64,000 nt of DNA, taken from assembly GCA_045106475.1 (NCBI GenBank), contig JBGCEO010000068.1, positions 1-64,000 on the forward strand. The letters run 5' to 3'. The translations under genes and the position numbers were made by a program. This DNA comes from Granulosicoccus sp045106475 (GTDB taxonomy: Bacteria; Pseudomonadota; Gammaproteobacteria; Granulosicoccales; Granulosicoccaceae). Each line of letters begins with the position of its first letter. Position 1 is the stretch's first letter. Positions 35,591 to 44,808 of the stretch are shown here, in pieces. Under the pieces are notes generated by a model. The model was not told where the DNA came from, did no database searches, and saw only the letters and a program-made list of their open reading frames with translations.

Positions 35591-36010
35591 CTAGCGCCGT
35601 AATTTCTTGATCAACTGCAACTGCGCTGATGCTTCAGCCAACTGGGCCTGAACTGCTTTGTAATCGATCTCTCCAGCCTTGCTACCAGCCAGTGCGGCTT
35701 CCGCTTCTTCTTTAGCTTTCTGTGCCGCTGCTTCGTCGATCTCGTCAACTCGCAGGGCAGTGTCAGCCATGATCGTGACCACGTAGGGTTGCACTTCCAT
35801 GATACCGCCAGATACATAGATATCCAGCTCTTCGCTTTCATCTGCAGGATGTACCCGAACCTCACCCGGCTTGATGCGAGTGATAAACGGTGTATGCCCA
35901 GGTGCAATACCTACCTCGCCCATCTGCGCAGAGGCGCTGACCATCGTGGCTTCGCCACTCCAGATCTCGTTCTCTGCACTGACGATCTCTACTTTGAGAG
36001 AGGAGGCCAT
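35591..36010 (-). CDS. atpC: ATP synthase F1 epsilon subunit
   Basis: A 139-residue epsilon subunit: an N-terminal beta-sandwich (LKVEIVSAENEIWSGEATMVSA, GEVGIAPGHTPFITRIKPGEVRV) and a C-terminal helical hairpin rich in Ala, Glu and Lys. It couples F1 to the c-ring rotor and restrains ATP hydrolysis. It is the last gene of the atp operon, 2 bases after atpD, and is followed by a strong terminator. Confidence 0.97.
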   Translation of the reverse strand: MASSLKVEIVSAENEIWSGEATMVSASAQMGEVGIAPGHTPFITRIKPGEVRVHPADESEELDIYVSGGIMEVQPYVVTIMADTALRVDEIDEAAAQKAKEEAEAALAGSKAGEIDYKAVQAQLAEASAQLQLIKKLRR

Positions 36011-36012
36011 GA

Positions 36013-37398
36013 TTATGCCGCAGCCTCTTCTTTAGCATTCTCAAGCACTTCTTCGATAGTGCCCTGCATGTAGAACGCCTGCTCGGGCAGATGATCGTAC
36101 TCGCCGGCAACAATGCCGTTGAATGCGTGAATGGTATCTTTCAGCGAAACATACTTACCAGGGGAACCGGTAAAGACTTCAGCAACGAAGAATGGCTGAG
36201 AGAGGTAACGCTGCACTTTACGGGCACGCGATACAACCTGCTTATCTTCTTCAGACAGTTCGTCCATGCCCAGGATCGCGATGATATCGCGCAATTCTTT
36301 ATAACGCTGCAATGTGTTCTGAACACCGCGAGCACAATCATAGTGTTCCTGGCCGACAACAAGAGGATCAAGCTGTCGTGATGTGGAATCCAAAGGATCA
36401 ACCGCAGGGTAGATACCCAGTTCTGCGATGTTTCTTGACAGTACAACGGTTGCATCCAAGTGAGCAAAAGTTGTTGCCGGCGATGGATCAGTCAAGTCAT
36501 CCGCTGGTACATATACAGCCTGGATTGATGTAATTGAGCCAGTCTTGGTAGAAGTGATGCGTTCCTGCAGTGCACCCATCTCTTGCGCCAGTGTTGGCTG
36601 ATAACCTACAGCAGAAGGCATACGTCCCAACAGTGCCGATACTTCGGTTCCCGCCAGTGTGTAACGGTAGATGTTGTCGATAAACATCAGTACGTCACGA
36701 CCTTCATCACGGAAGAACTCCGCCATAGTCAAACCTGTCAGTGCAACACGCAAGCGGTTACCTGGAGGCTCATTCATCTGGCCGTATACCAGTGATACCT
36801 TATCCAGTACGTTAGAGTCTTTCATCTCGTGATAGAAATCATTACCTTCACGAGTTCGTTCACCAACACCTGCAAATACCGAGAAGCCTGAGTGCTCTGC
36901 AGCGATATTACGAATCAGCTCCATCATGTTTACGGTCTTGCCTACGCCCGCACCACCGAACAAGCCAACCTTACCGCCTTTGGCAAACGGACAAAGCAGA
37001 TCGATAACCTTGATGCCGGTTTCCAGCAGCTCCGTAGAACCTGATTGCTCAGCATAGGTGGGGGGTTCCCGGTGAATCGGCATGCGATCTTCAGTTGCGA
37101 TCGGGCCGGCTTCATCGATTGGTTGCCCCAGAACGTTCATGATACGCCCCAGTGTGGCTTCACCTACCGGTACCGAAATCGGAGAACCTGTGTTGCTAAC
37201 GCTCACGCCTCGTTTGAGACCTTCCGAACTACCCATTGCGATAGTCCGCACAATGCCGTCGCCAAGCTGACCCTGTACTTCCAGTACTGTTTCGCTATCA
37301 GCAACGTTAAGTGCATCGTAGGTTTTCGGTACGGCGTCGCGTGGAAACTCCACGTCGATGACCGCGCCGATGATTTCGACAATTGTTCCTGTACTCAT
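36013..37398 (-). CDS. atpD: ATP synthase F1 beta subunit
   Basis: A 461-residue catalytic subunit from the ATG at 37398 (MSTGTIVEIIGAVIDVEF); the frame continues upstream to 37542 but that part lies in atpG. Walker A GGAGVGKTVNMMELI, the GERTREGNDFYHEM catalytic loop, Walker B VLMFIDNIYR and the DDLTDPSPATTFAHLDAT segment are all present. The Walker B region has DNIYRYTLAG, where Phe (DNIFRF) is usual, a small deviation. It makes ATP at the F1 catalytic sites. Confidence 0.97.
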   Translation of the reverse strand: MSTGTIVEIIGAVIDVEFPRDAVPKTYDALNVADSETVLEVQGQLGDGIVRTIAMGSSEGLKRGVSVSNTGSPISVPVGEATLGRIMNVLGQPIDEAGPIATEDRMPIHREPPTYAEQSGSTELLETGIKVIDLLCPFAKGGKVGLFGGAGVGKTVNMMELIRNIAAEHSGFSVFAGVGERTREGNDFYHEMKDSNVLDKVSLVYGQMNEPPGNRLRVALTGLTMAEFFRDEGRDVLMFIDNIYRYTLAGTEVSALLGRMPSAVGYQPTLAQEMGALQERITSTKTGSITSIQAVYVPADDLTDPSPATTFAHLDATVVLSRNIAELGIYPAVDPLDSTSRQLDPLVVGQEHYDCARGVQNTLQRYKELRDIIAILGMDELSEEDKQVVSRARKVQRYLSQPFFVAEVFTGSPGKYVSLKDTIHAFNGIVAGEYDHLPEQAFYMQGTIEEVLENAKEEAAA

Positions 37399-37435
37399 GC
37401 TTGTGTCCCGCCTGTAGTTTATTCTGTATTCGGAT

Positions 37436-38299
37436 CTAGACAGCCGCAGCGCCGCCGACGATCTCGGAAATCTCTTGGGTGATTGCAGCCTGGCGCGCCT
37501 TGTTGTACACCAGTTGCAACTCTCCGATAAGCTCGCCTGCATTGTCAGAGGCGCTCTTCATTGCAATCATTCGTGCTGACATCTCGCAGGCTACGTTCTC
37601 GACTACCGCCTGATAAACCAGCGACTCGATGTAACGCACCATCAGATGATCCACTACTTCCTTTGCATCGGGCTCGTAGATGTAATCCCAATGATGCTTG
37701 AGCTGCTCGTCCTCATCTGCAGCGGCAGGCAATAACTGAGTGACACCCGGTGACTGAGTCATGGTATTCACAAACTCGTTTTCTACGATAAACAGTCGAT
37801 CTATACGACCTTCATCATAGGCGTCAAGCATGACGCGAACTGATCCAATCAGTTCAGCCATCTCCGGAGAATCACCTAGATCTTCTACTTTACCGACAAT
37901 GTTTGCACCCATACGGCTGAAGAACTGACCCGCCTTCTTGCCGATAGTAACCACATCGATTTCAGCGCCCTGCTCTGACCACTGACTCATGGAAGCAACA
38001 GCTGCTTTGAACGCATTAGTATTCAGACCACCACATAAACCGCGGTCTGTTGATACCACAATGTAGCCAACACGACTGACTTCATGTCGGTCCATCAGAT
38101 AGGGATGGTGATACTCAACATTTGCCGATGCCACGTGGCCAATTACACTGCGCATTTTTTGCGCATATGGACGATTCGCCCGCATTCGATCCTGCGCCTT
38201 GCGCATTTTCGAAGCCGCCACCATTTCCATGGCCTTGGTGATCTTCTGAGTATTCTGGATACTCTTGATCTGCGTGCGTATTTCCTTACCTGAAGCCAT
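37436..38299 (-). CDS. atpG: ATP synthase F1 gamma subunit
   Basis: A 287-residue rotor shaft subunit, with the coiled-coil N-terminus (KEIRTQIKSIQNTQKITKAMEMVAASKMRKAQ), the central DRGLCGGLN segment and the conserved C-terminal SDNAGELIGELQLVYNKARQAAITQEI. It turns inside the alpha3-beta3 ring. It lies between atpA (35 bases) and atpD (37 bases). Confidence 0.97.
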   Translation of the reverse strand: MASGKEIRTQIKSIQNTQKITKAMEMVAASKMRKAQDRMRANRPYAQKMRSVIGHVASANVEYHHPYLMDRHEVSRVGYIVVSTDRGLCGGLNTNAFKAAVASMSQWSEQGAEIDVVTIGKKAGQFFSRMGANIVGKVEDLGDSPEMAELIGSVRVMLDAYDEGRIDRLFIVENEFVNTMTQSPGVTQLLPAAADEDEQLKHHWDYIYEPDAKEVVDHLMVRYIESLVYQAVVENVACEMSARMIAMKSASDNAGELIGELQLVYNKARQAAITQEISEIVGGAAAV

Positions 38300-38334
38300 A
38301 TCAGTCTCTCTCAGCTAATAGTAACCGACTGGCT

Positions 38335-39876
38335 CTACCAGCTTCCGTTAGCCTTGAAGGTTTCCAGGCCTTTATGGAAGGCAGCCTGAATGTCATCATT
38401 CCAGTCACCACTTTGCTCAACCTGATCGAGCAGGTCCTGGTGGTTGCTACGAAAATGAGCGTGCATGCTTTCTTCGAAGTCGACGATCTTGTTGACGTCA
38501 ACATCATCCAGAAACCCTTCGTTTGCAGCATAAAGAGAAACGCCCATTTCTGAAATTGACAATGGCGCGTACTGCTTTTGCTTCATCAACTCGGTAACGC
38601 GTTGACCACGTTCCAACTGCTTACGGGTAGTTTCGTCCAAATCAGAGGCGAACTGGGCGAATGCAGCCAATTCACGATACTGAGCGAGTGCCAGACGAAC
38701 GCCACCACCCAGTTTCTTGATGATTTTGGTTTGAGCAGCACCACCTACACGTGAAACGGACAGACCTGCGTTGATCGCTGGTCGGATACCCGCGTTGAAC
38801 AAGTCGGTTTCGAGGAATATCTGACCATCGGTGATCGATATAACGTTTGTCGGTACGAAAGCAGATACGTCACCCGCTTGCGTTTCAATGATAGGCAAAG
38901 CAGTTAGTGAACCGGTCTTGCCTTTCACTTCACCGTTGGTGAATTTTTCTACGTAGTCGGCATTAACGCGACAAGCTCGTTCCAGCAAACGTGAATGCAG
39001 ATAGAAAACATCACCAGGATACGCTTCACGACCCGGTGGTCGACGCAGCAGCAACGATACCTGACGATAAGCCCAGGCTTGTTTGGTGAGATCATCATAA
39101 ACAATGAGTGCATCTTCGCCGCGATCAAGGAAGTACTCACCCATGGAACAACCCGAGTATGGTGCGATGTACTGCATAGCGGCAGAATCAGCCGCGCCCG
39201 CTGCAACAACAATGGTGTTTTCCATTGCACCATGCTCTTCAAGCTTGGTTACAACGTTCGCAATAGTTGATTGCTTCTGACCGATAGCAACGTAAACACA
39301 TTTGATACCCGTACCGGCCTGGTTGATGATTGCATCAACCGCTACAGCAGTCTTACCTGTCTGGCGGTCACCGATAATGAGTTCGCGCTGTCCGCGCCCT
39401 ACCGGTACCATCGCATCGATCGCTTTCAGACCAGTCTGTACTGGCTGATCAACTGATTGACGTTCGATTACACCCGGTGCAACTCGCTCGATAGGAGAAG
39501 TCAGCTTGGATTCAATCGGGCCTTTGCCATCAATAGGCTCACCCAGTGAGTTTACAACTCGACCCAGCAGTTCCGGACCTACAGGTACTTCCAGAATACG
39601 ACCGGTACACTCTACTTTGTCGCCTTCTGAGAGCTCTTCGTAGTTACCCAGAACAACCGCACCAACCGAATCACGCTCAAGGTTAAGCGCCAGGCCGTAA
39701 AGGTCGTTGTTAAACTTAATCATCTCACCTGACATGGCGTCTGTGAGACCGTGAATTCGCACGATACCGTCGTTTAAACTAACAATGGTACCTTCCGTGC
39801 GAGCGTCCGCAGACGCTTCGAAATTGCCAATCCGCTGTTTTATCAGCTCGCTGATTTCGGATGGGTTCAGTTGCAT
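38335..39876 (-). CDS. atpA: ATP synthase F1 alpha subunit
   Basis: A 513-residue regulatory F1 subunit from the ATG at 39876 (MQLNPSEISELIKQRI); the frame open to 39909 adds 11 residues unlike the family. It has Walker A GDRQTGKTAVAVDAI, the VYVAIGQKQSTIANVV segment and PGREAYPGDVFYLHSRLLERA. It forms the alpha3-beta3 head with AtpD and carries non-catalytic nucleotide sites. Confidence 0.97.
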   Translation of the reverse strand: MQLNPSEISELIKQRIGNFEASADARTEGTIVSLNDGIVRIHGLTDAMSGEMIKFNNDLYGLALNLERDSVGAVVLGNYEELSEGDKVECTGRILEVPVGPELLGRVVNSLGEPIDGKGPIESKLTSPIERVAPGVIERQSVDQPVQTGLKAIDAMVPVGRGQRELIIGDRQTGKTAVAVDAIINQAGTGIKCVYVAIGQKQSTIANVVTKLEEHGAMENTIVVAAGAADSAAMQYIAPYSGCSMGEYFLDRGEDALIVYDDLTKQAWAYRQVSLLLRRPPGREAYPGDVFYLHSRLLERACRVNADYVEKFTNGEVKGKTGSLTALPIIETQAGDVSAFVPTNVISITDGQIFLETDLFNAGIRPAINAGLSVSRVGGAAQTKIIKKLGGGVRLALAQYRELAAFAQFASDLDETTRKQLERGQRVTELMKQKQYAPLSISEMGVSLYAANEGFLDDVDVNKIVDFEESMHAHFRSNHQDLLDQVEQSGDWNDDIQAAFHKGLETFKANGSW

Positions 39877-39975
39877 GACATCAATCCTCTGGAAACTGGT
39901 GTGCCACAACCAGAGCTAGCACTCTCGTTGTAACAAATTCTTTGCGGCAAACTTCACCGCTAAAGCAGCGCGTCA

Positions 39976-40512
39976 TCAATTGACGACAGCGCGCTCCATG
40001 TTCTCTACCCGCCCTTTGAGCGAGCCATCGATGACCAGATCACCGGCGCGTATAATCGCGCCCCCGATCAGGTCTGTATCTACGACATTGACGATTCGAA
40101 CCTTACGATCAAGCCGCTTTGACAGTGCATTTGTGATGCTGTCTCGCTGCTGATCGGTTAGCTCGAAAGCAGATGTAACCGTTGCTTCGATTTCGCCTTC
40201 CGCTTCGGCACGAAGAGATTCGTATATGCCAAAGATATCGGGCAACAACGCTACGCGATTGTTTTCCGACAGTAGACGTACAAAGTTACGGCTTTGATCA
40301 TCCATTTCGTCACCGGCGACAGCTTCGATCATGCCGGCCCTGTCCTGATGCGTCAGGCCGGGAGCTTCCAGGCGTTGAGACATATCAGGATTGGTTACCA
40401 GTGCAGACCAGAAAGACAAACGGCCAGACCAGGCATCAAACTGACTGGTCTCTTGCGCCAGCTCGAAAACAGCTTTCGCATACGGCCGAGCCGCTGTGGT
40501 GAAGTCAGCCAT
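39976..40512 (-). CDS. atpH: ATP synthase F1 delta subunit
   Basis: A 178-residue subunit that joins the top of F1 to the b stalk. It starts with TTAARPYAKAVFELA, the usual N-terminal helix bundle, and ends with the conserved DLIGGAIIRAGDLVIDGSLKGRV segment. It starts 1 base after the atpF stop, so it is tightly coupled in translation. Confidence 0.96.
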   Translation of the reverse strand: MADFTTAARPYAKAVFELAQETSQFDAWSGRLSFWSALVTNPDMSQRLEAPGLTHQDRAGMIEAVAGDEMDDQSRNFVRLLSENNRVALLPDIFGIYESLRAEAEGEIEATVTSAFELTDQQRDSITNALSKRLDRKVRIVNVVDTDLIGGAIIRAGDLVIDGSLKGRVENMERAVVN

Positions 40513-40513
40513 A

Positions 40514-40984
40514 CTAGATCTGGCCTACCAGATCGTCGATAACCTTCGCATGCGAGTCTGCATTTACCTCGGAACCGAGGATCTTGCGAGCACCGTCAAC
40601 AGCAATGCTACCGACCTGCTTGCGTAACGCTTCGCGCGCACCAATGACTTCTTGCTCTATTTCAGACTGAGCCGCCGCAACCAGTCGCTCACCTTCAGAG
40701 CGGGCAGTTGCCTTGGAGTCTTCAACAATTTCGTTACCACGCTTTTGCGCAGACGCTACGATTTCTGCTGCCTGTGCTTTCGCATCCTGCAACATCGTGG
40801 CGATTTCAGCCTCTGCCTCTTCACGTCGCTGCTCGCCTTGTTCGGCTGCTGCGAGGCTCTCCGCTATCTTGGCCTGACGTTCGCGCAACGCACCCATGAT
40901 GGGCGGCCACACGTACTTCATGCAGAAGATGACGAAGATCGCGAACGAGATGGCCTGACCAAGTAATGTGAGATTCAGGTTCAC
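40514..40984 (-). CDS. atpF: ATP synthase Fo b subunit
   Basis: A 156-residue stator subunit: one N-terminal membrane helix (LLGQAISFAIFVIFCMKYVWPPIMGAL) with the conserved FxxFCxKYVWPP pattern, then a long charged coiled coil that dimerises and reaches AtpH. Length is normal for gammaproteobacteria. Only one b-type gene is present, so the stalk is a homodimer. Confidence 0.96.
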   Translation of the reverse strand: MNLNLTLLGQAISFAIFVIFCMKYVWPPIMGALRERQAKIAESLAAAEQGEQRREEAEAEIATMLQDAKAQAAEIVASAQKRGNEIVEDSKATARSEGERLVAAAQSEIEQEVIGAREALRKQVGSIAVDGARKILGSEVNADSHAKVIDDLVGQI

Positions 40985-41039
40985 GTTTGCTCTCCAGTCT
41001 TAGGACCCTTAATAGGATTCAAGTCGATGATCCGGTTGA

Positions 41040-41297
41040 TTATCCGGCGACTTGACCAATGAAGGGGTTAGCGAATGTGAAGAACAAGCCGATACCAACA
41101 CCGATCATGGGAACCGCATCAAGCAGGCCAGCAACGATGAACATCTTGACCTGCAGCATCGGTGTCATCTCTGGCTGACGTGCAGCACCTTCCAGAAAAC
41201 GACCACCCAGCAAACCGAAACCAATTGCGGTGCCCAGTGCGCCAAGACCAATCAACAAAGATACAGCGATAGCGGTTAGGCCAACTACAGTTTCCAT
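41040..41297 (-). CDS. atpE: ATP synthase Fo c subunit
   Basis: An 85-residue hairpin of two membrane helices, taken from the ATG at 41297; the TTG four codons upstream lies within the GGAG ribosome site. The polar loop is ARQPE, and the second helix holds the ion-binding carboxylate Asp60 in LLDAVPMIG. The Gln and Glu-Ser residues of sodium-type c rings are absent, so this is a proton-driven ring. Confidence 0.96.
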   Translation of the reverse strand: METVVGLTAIAVSLLIGLGALGTAIGFGLLGGRFLEGAARQPEMTPMLQVKMFIVAGLLDAVPMIGVGIGLFFTFANPFIGQVAG

Positions 41298-41393
41298 GAC
41301 TAACTCCAAATATATAAACAGTTAAAAAACGATTAAAGATTAAATACAAAAATTAAGCACTACAAAATCGGGAACAACAGATCGAACTAAACC

Positions 41394-42239
41394 CTAATGA
41401 CTTTCGTGCGCCATGCTCATGTACACGATGGTCAACATCATGAAAATGAACGCCTGCAGCGTGATGACGAGTATATGGAAGATCGCCCAAGGCACAGAAA
41501 GAACCCACTGCGCGTAAAACGGTAACAACGCGATCAGGATAAAGATAAGTTCGCCAGCGTACATGTTTCCGAACAGTCGCAGCGCCAGTGAGATTGGCTT
41601 GGCCAGCAAGGCAACACCTTCCAGCAGCAAATTAATGGGAACGAATATAATCTGAACCAACATGTTGGGGCTATTGAAGGGCTGGAAAGCCAGTTCCTTG
41701 AAAAAACCGCCAGCGCCTTTGATTTTGAAGCTGTAATAGATCATCAGGGCGAAGACAGAAAGTGACATGCCCAAGGTGACATTGACGTCAGTACTTGGTA
41801 CGACTTTCATGTACGGGATACCGACTGCTTCTGTGATGCGCGGGATCAGATCCACTGGCACAAGATCCATCAGGTTCATCAGGAAAACCCAGACAAAGAT
41901 GGTTAGAGCCAGAGGTGCGACAACTTCACTCTTGCCGTGAAAGGTCTCTCGAACATTGCTGTCGACAAACTCGACAATCAACTCGACAAAATTCTGCAAG
42001 CCTCCGGGTACGCCCGATGTTGCTTTCTCAGCCGCGCTTTTGAACAGCCAGATAAAAAGTGCGCCAAGGCCAATGGACCAGAACATGGAATCCAGGTGCA
42101 AAGCCCAGAAACCCATCGCCGCTGCTTCTTCAGCGCCATGAGCAATACTAAACCCGTTTTCCGGGTGAATGCCGACCACCAAATTTTGCAGGTGGTGACC
42201 TATGTATTCTGTCGTTGTCGGTGCGTGACTACTGGCCAT
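41394..42239 (-). CDS. atpB: ATP synthase Fo a subunit
   Basis: A 281-residue membrane protein that forms the proton half-channels. LALRLFGNMYAGELIFILIALLPF holds the essential arginine next to the c ring, and ALQAFIFMMLTIVYMSMAHE is the usual last helix with its conserved Gln. Earlier FVWVFLMNLMDLVPVDLIP matches the family. It is followed by atpE after about 100 bases. Confidence 0.97.
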   Translation of the reverse strand: MASSHAPTTTEYIGHHLQNLVVGIHPENGFSIAHGAEEAAAMGFWALHLDSMFWSIGLGALFIWLFKSAAEKATSGVPGGLQNFVELIVEFVDSNVRETFHGKSEVVAPLALTIFVWVFLMNLMDLVPVDLIPRITEAVGIPYMKVVPSTDVNVTLGMSLSVFALMIYYSFKIKGAGGFFKELAFQPFNSPNMLVQIIFVPINLLLEGVALLAKPISLALRLFGNMYAGELIFILIALLPFYAQWVLSVPWAIFHILVITLQAFIFMMLTIVYMSMAHESH

Positions 42240-42300
42240 GATTTCAACGCTTAAGTCTGGACTGGAGCCTGTAACGGCTAGTGATATCTATAACTACAAT

Positions 42301-42708
42301 TTATTTACTAAAAAACTTTACTTTGGCGGCTTCCTGCCTGCCGATCACCAACGGCACTATCCAATTGAGCGTCTGTACTACTGTAAAACCTATGAACACT
42401 GCCGGTGCGTTCAAGGGTTTCAAATTGACAAACACCAACGTAAACATGCCTGCTGTAAGCAACATTTTGCCTGCAGCCCCTGCGTAAAAAGAGCGCACAA
42501 TCAACCGTGCTGCTCTTGCCCCCCGATGCTTGAAGGCACGGAAAGCAAAATAACAATTTGGCAACACAACTATCATGCCACCCAGGAAAGCAGCTAACGC
42601 CGCTCCCTCATTCCAAAAAAACCCCGCTAGCCCCACTAATACTGCTCCAAGCATCTGCCAGATCAGCAGGAGCTTGATGACGCGCAAACGCTGTTCAGCA
42701 TGTCGCAT
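42301..42708 (-). CDS. atpI: ATP synthase assembly protein I
   Basis: A 135-residue protein with four hydrophobic helices, including VLVGLAGFFWNEGAALAAFLGGMIVVLPN with the conserved GGxxxxxPN pattern of AtpI. AtpI helps assemble the c ring. It is the first gene of the operon, 61 bases upstream of atpB, as in other gammaproteobacteria. Confidence 0.9.
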   Translation of the reverse strand: MRHAEQRLRVIKLLLIWQMLGAVLVGLAGFFWNEGAALAAFLGGMIVVLPNCYFAFRAFKHRGARAARLIVRSFYAGAAGKMLLTAGMFTLVFVNLKPLNAPAVFIGFTVVQTLNWIVPLVIGRQEAAKVKFFSK

Positions 42709-42779
42709 GACAACGCCCTGGAGTATTAAGCAGTAGAAAATGGCTAAGCACAGCCATTAGTCCGGCTTTGAACGGCGGA

Positions 42780-42788
42780 AGTATAGCA
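42780..42788 (-). promoter_or_regulatory. Candidate extended -10 element of the atp operon
   Basis: On the minus strand TGC-TATACT forms an extended -10 box about 70 bases upstream of the atpI start codon, in an otherwise gene-free gap after parB. No convincing -35 box is visible at the usual distance, as is common with extended -10 promoters. Confidence 0.4.
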
Positions 42789-42870
42789 GCGTTTTTTATC
42801 TCTTAGCGCTTCTACAATTAAATAATAATCATAGGCTTTGTTCCGGCTACCCGGCACCACTTATCAGTTT

Positions 42871-43935
42871 CTATTTGATATGAGCCAGGATGCCCTGCAA
42901 CTCGGCTACTGATGAGTAGTTTATTTCCAGTTTACCGGCACCTGTTGGCTTGTGCTGTATGCGAACTGCGGCGCCCAGCGTATCTCCAAGCTTCTTGCTC
43001 AAACGCTCTATATCAGGATCCGCCATTGTCGATCCGGCATTCTTCGCCGGCTCATTGCCATCTTCATCGAGGCTGCGCACCAGTTTTTCCACGGCCCGCA
43101 CTGTCAAGCCCTGCTTGACGATTCTCTGAGCCAATTCATGCTGACGCGATACAGGTGCACCCAGCAGCGCTCGCGCATGACCCATTTCCAGTTCGCCCTT
43201 GTCCACCAGCACTTTCACTTCCGCGTGCAGCTCCAGCAAACGCATCAGGTTGGTTACAGATGCCCGGGATCGGCCAACCGACTCAGCCACCGCCTTGTGG
43301 GTCATGCCAAACTCATCGCACAACCTTTCGAATGCTGCAGCTTCCTCCAGGGGGTTAAGATCTTTGCGCTGAATATTCTCTATGATGGAGACCGCAGCGA
43401 CTGATTTGTCTTCCATTTCACGAATAATCGCAGGAACTTCTGAAAATCCTGCCAGCTGCGCAGCTCGCCAACGGCGCTCGCCCGCCACCAGCTCATAGGC
43501 GTCCCCGAATGGGCGGACGATAATTGGCTGGATCATACCCTCAGCCTTTAGCGAGTCTGCCAGTTCCTGCAACAGCTCCTGATCGAACAATCGTCTGGGC
43601 TGGTAGGTACCCCGGCGAATCTGATCAACGCCAATAATGCGCAAACGATCAGACGCTACGCCGCGAGCAGCCGGATCACTCTCCGGCTCTTCCGGGCTGG
43701 TGGCTGGTGGAGCGGTGTTTACATCGATACTGGACACTTCACGAAGCACGGGCCGGGCATTGCCGGGACGGGTTTCTGTCGGTTGTGAGCCTGTCTGTGC
43801 ACCGCTATCAGCAGATGCTGCGTCGGCGGCTACGTCTTCCGAGGGTTTGTCAGCGCTTGAAGCACTCGTTGCCCGTTCTCTGGACGCACCACCAAGCAGC
43901 GCATCAAGATTTCGGCCCATACGTTTTTTAGCCAT
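42871..43935 (-). CDS. parB: Chromosome partitioning protein ParB
   Basis: A 354-residue ParB/Spo0J protein. After a long, low-complexity N-terminal region (Ala, Ser and Thr rich, to about residue 95) comes the CTP-binding ParB domain (RRLFDQELLQELADSLKAEGMIQPIIVRP; GERRWRAAQLAGF), then a helix-turn-helix with SVGRSRASVTNLMRL that reads parS, and a C-terminal dimerisation domain. It spreads from parS and is moved by ParA. Its 5' end overlaps parA by 8 bases. Two parS-like palindromes are in recF (57075-57308). Confidence 0.96.
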   Translation of the reverse strand: MAKKRMGRNLDALLGGASRERATSASSADKPSEDVAADAASADSGAQTGSQPTETRPGNARPVLREVSSIDVNTAPPATSPEEPESDPAARGVASDRLRIIGVDQIRRGTYQPRRLFDQELLQELADSLKAEGMIQPIIVRPFGDAYELVAGERRWRAAQLAGFSEVPAIIREMEDKSVAAVSIIENIQRKDLNPLEEAAAFERLCDEFGMTHKAVAESVGRSRASVTNLMRLLELHAEVKVLVDKGELEMGHARALLGAPVSRQHELAQRIVKQGLTVRAVEKLVRSLDEDGNEPAKNAGSTMADPDIERLSKKLGDTLGAAVRIQHKPTGAGKLEINYSSVAELQGILAHIK

Positions 43936-44794
43936 CGACAGATTCTACGTCGGGCGTCTCAGACGCCGTTGTGGATGATGTTGGCGCAGGTTCAGCTGCG
44001 CTTTGCAAATTAGCAGCAGGTCGGTCATCACGCGCTCTTCTTCGCAGTATTTCACCGGCCAGAGCCAGATAGGCCAAGGCGCCTCTTGATGTTCGGTCGT
44101 ACTGCATAATCGAGACACCATGACTCGGTGCTTCTGCCAGACGAACATTACGAGGGACCACAGTACGAAAAACCTGCTCTCCAAAATGCTCTATAAGCTG
44201 TGACGATACCTCTACACCCAGTTTGTTGCGGCCATCGTACATGGTGCGCAGCAAGCCTTCTATGGCTAAGTCCGGGTTAACGCTTTCGCGAACCCCTTCT
44301 ATGGTTTCAAGCAGTGCTGACAGACCTTCAAGAGCATAGTATTCGCATTGAATCGGCACCAGCACACTATCAGCTGCCACAAAAGCGTTTAATGTCAGGA
44401 TGTTGAGCGATGGTGGGCAATCAATCAGCATATAGTCGTAGTCAGACTTAACCTTCTGCAATGCCAGGTGCAATCGTTGCTCTCGCTGCTCCATGGTCAT
44501 CAGCTCAACCTCTGCTGCCGTCAAATCAGCCGTCGCCGGCAACACATCGCAGCCGTTTTCGGGTGACTTTTGGCACGCATCGACCACGGGCATATCTTCC
44601 ACCAGCACGTCAAATACGGTGTCTTCCACATCGTATTTGTCGATGCCGCACCCCATGGTTGCGTTACCTTGTGGATCCAGGTCAATCAGTAAAACCCGCT
44701 TTTGCATACTCGCCAGGGCTGCCGCCAAATTGACGGTGGTGGTGGTCTTACCGACTCCACCCTTCTGATTGGCGATAGCTATTATGCGACTCAT
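43928..44794 (-). CDS. parA: Chromosome partitioning ATPase ParA
   Basis: A 288-residue Walker-type ATPase from the ATG at 44794 (MSRIIAIANQKGG); a frame open to 44833 would run into rsmG. The deviant Walker A KGGVGKTTTTVNLA holds the signature lysine, and LIDLDPQGNATMGCG and YMLIDCPPSLNILTLNA follow. It binds DNA nonspecifically as an ATP dimer and drives segregation of ParB-parS complexes. The C-terminal ~30 residues are a Pro/Thr/Ala-rich tail. Confidence 0.96.
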   Translation of the reverse strand: MSRIIAIANQKGGVGKTTTTVNLAAALASMQKRVLLIDLDPQGNATMGCGIDKYDVEDTVFDVLVEDMPVVDACQKSPENGCDVLPATADLTAAEVELMTMEQREQRLHLALQKVKSDYDYMLIDCPPSLNILTLNAFVAADSVLVPIQCEYYALEGLSALLETIEGVRESVNPDLAIEGLLRTMYDGRNKLGVEVSSQLIEHFGEQVFRTVVPRNVRLAEAPSHGVSIMQYDRTSRGALAYLALAGEILRRRARDDRPAANLQSAAEPAPTSSTTASETPDVESVDG

Positions 44795-44808
44795 GGGAGA
44801 AGTGTAAT